Shown here piece after piece: positions 63,415 to 64,000 of a DNA stretch of 64,000 nucleotides. Source of the DNA: Roseburia sp. 1XD42-34. GTDB taxonomy: Bacteria; Bacillota; Bacilli; Bacillales; Amphibacillaceae. The translations under genes were made by a program, and so were the position numbers. The notes beneath the pieces were generated by a model that was given only the letters and a program-made list of their open reading frames with translations, was not told the origin of the DNA and searched no databases. The stretch covers positions 1 through 64,000 of the forward strand of contig NZ_QWLJ01000018.1 of the NCBI RefSeq assembly GCF_009917385.1, read 5' to 3'. Position 1 is the first letter of the stretch; each line of letters opens with the position of its first letter.

Positions 63415-63593
63415 TAAAGTGAATCTACAATAAACGGGGGTTTTTATTCATGCCCCACGGCTTATTAGTAGCCCAAGGGATGACCTAAAGACCTCCTACA
63501 GAATATAGGGATTTAGGTGCTGTTATCTCCCTTAGACTTGTCGCAGGGAGATTATCCAACTCCTTATATCAACTTATTTACGGGATAAATAAG
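63413..63593 (+). repeat. Repeat family B, copy B12
   Basis: It begins AATAAAGTGAATC directly at the stop codon of the GntR gene and ends TACGGGATAAAT. GACCTAAAGACC and TTTAGGTGCTGTTATCTCCC are intact, but the distal GCACC arm is replaced by CTCCTTATATC, so the second fold is broken. Confidence 0.8.
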
Positions 63594-63673
63594 AGAACGA
63601 AAGCTAACTTTTTTGTCTTAACTGCTTTTTTAAGCCATTTGCTTTCAACTATTATTTCAAAGGAGAGCTCCAG

Positions 63674-64000
63674 ATGAAAGTGATACTGCTATGTAATGAT
63701 TATCAGGAAAAATTATTCCCTTACGATAAAGAATGGCAACCTGCTTGTTTAGAGGTTTTAAATGTTGCTAATATTACTCATCAAGTTGATTTTCTTATCG
63801 AAAATGGCATAAAACCCAATGAGATACATGTATTTTTAGGGCATAAATCAAAACAAGTCACCCATCTCTTATGGAAATATTCAGGGATTCAACTGTGTAG
63901 TAATTTTCAAGATTTTCGAAACTTCTTAGGTGAAAACTATGCAAACTTAGATGAAAAAACGTTAATTATAAGATCAGACTATGTATTCGTTAGAGATGAT
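63674..64000 (+). CDS. Partial nucleotidyltransferase-like protein (runs off the window)
   Basis: A frame starts at 63674 behind AAAGGAGAG and remains open to the window end (109 codons). The sequence MKVILLCNDYQEKLFPYDKEWQPACLEVLN and the later strand KTLIIRSDYVFVRDD resemble the Rossmann-like N-terminal domain of sugar-nucleotide transferases such as GlmU. The canonical G-x-G-x-R-x signature is not obvious. Assignment is tentative; the neighbouring amino-sugar genes fit. Confidence 0.5.
   Translation, partial: MKVILLCNDYQEKLFPYDKEWQPACLEVLNVANITHQVDFLIENGIKPNEIHVFLGHKSKQVTHLLWKYSGIQLCSNFQDFRNFLGENYANLDEKTLIIRSDYVFVRDD

Overview
This window reads as the chromosome of a low-GC, endospore-forming Gram-positive rod of the family Bacillaceae, probably the moderately halophilic Virgibacillus/Oceanobacillus/Lentibacillus side. 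That is inferred from Bacillus-type ribosome-binding sites, frequent GTG/TTG starts, a Spo0M protein, a CwlC-like mother-cell amidase, a YutJ-like NADH dehydrogenase and PhoP, CcpA and ArgR operator types. No rRNA, tRNA, CRISPR array, intact IS element or prophage was found.

Layout. 0-9 kb: htpX, an FAD-binding dehydrogenase, a GmhB-like phosphatase, a CoA-transferase beside a LytTR regulator, a hotdog thioesterase and a yutJ-like gene. 9-15 kb: lrgAB, argG with an ARG box, two DUF1538 membrane proteins overlapping a double-domain PII protein, and an endonuclease III relative resembling MagIII. 16-20 kb: pstSCAB behind a PhoP box. 20-29 kb: chemoreceptor, zinc alcohol dehydrogenase, K+/H+-type antiporter and cwlC. 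29-36 kb: a ketose-phosphate PTS operon (RpiR regulator, PfkB kinase, EIIBC, EIIA, class II aldolase) resembling a fructose or tagatose-1-phosphate route. 36-43 kb: remnant of a group II intron, an MhqO-like dioxygenase behind a 16-bp-arm palindrome, a decayed DUF1801 gene, an HrtBA-like ABC exporter and a DUF2254 membrane protein. 43-51 kb: a nine-gene operon that combines a TRAP importer, KDG kinase, KDPG aldolase, RpiA and both ribulose-monophosphate enzymes (HPS and PHI) under a LacI-type regulator. 51-64 kb: YhhN protein, BcrAB-like ABC transporter, a split GlcNAc/glucose-type PTS (EIIA, PRD antiterminator, EIICB), spo0M, and a SIS-domain protein with a GntR regulator.

The least ordinary feature is two families of intergenic, structured repeats. 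Family A (about 260-280 bp, 12 copies) and family B (about 160-290 bp, 12 copies plus a stray tail) fill most long gaps. Family B helices show compensatory changes between copies, which points to selection on an RNA or DNA fold. At two loci a B unit sits at the same point inside an A unit, so A+B composites appear to have spread. Two A copies share one internal deletion, so deleted forms spread as well. No copy encodes a protein. Some B copies abut or supply stop codons. These look like non-autonomous mobile elements or mobile structured RNAs; I recognise no named family.

A second notable point is the hexulose-6-phosphate synthase gene: its conserved N-terminus begins upstream of the first ATG at an ATA codon behind a strong Shine-Dalgarno sequence.
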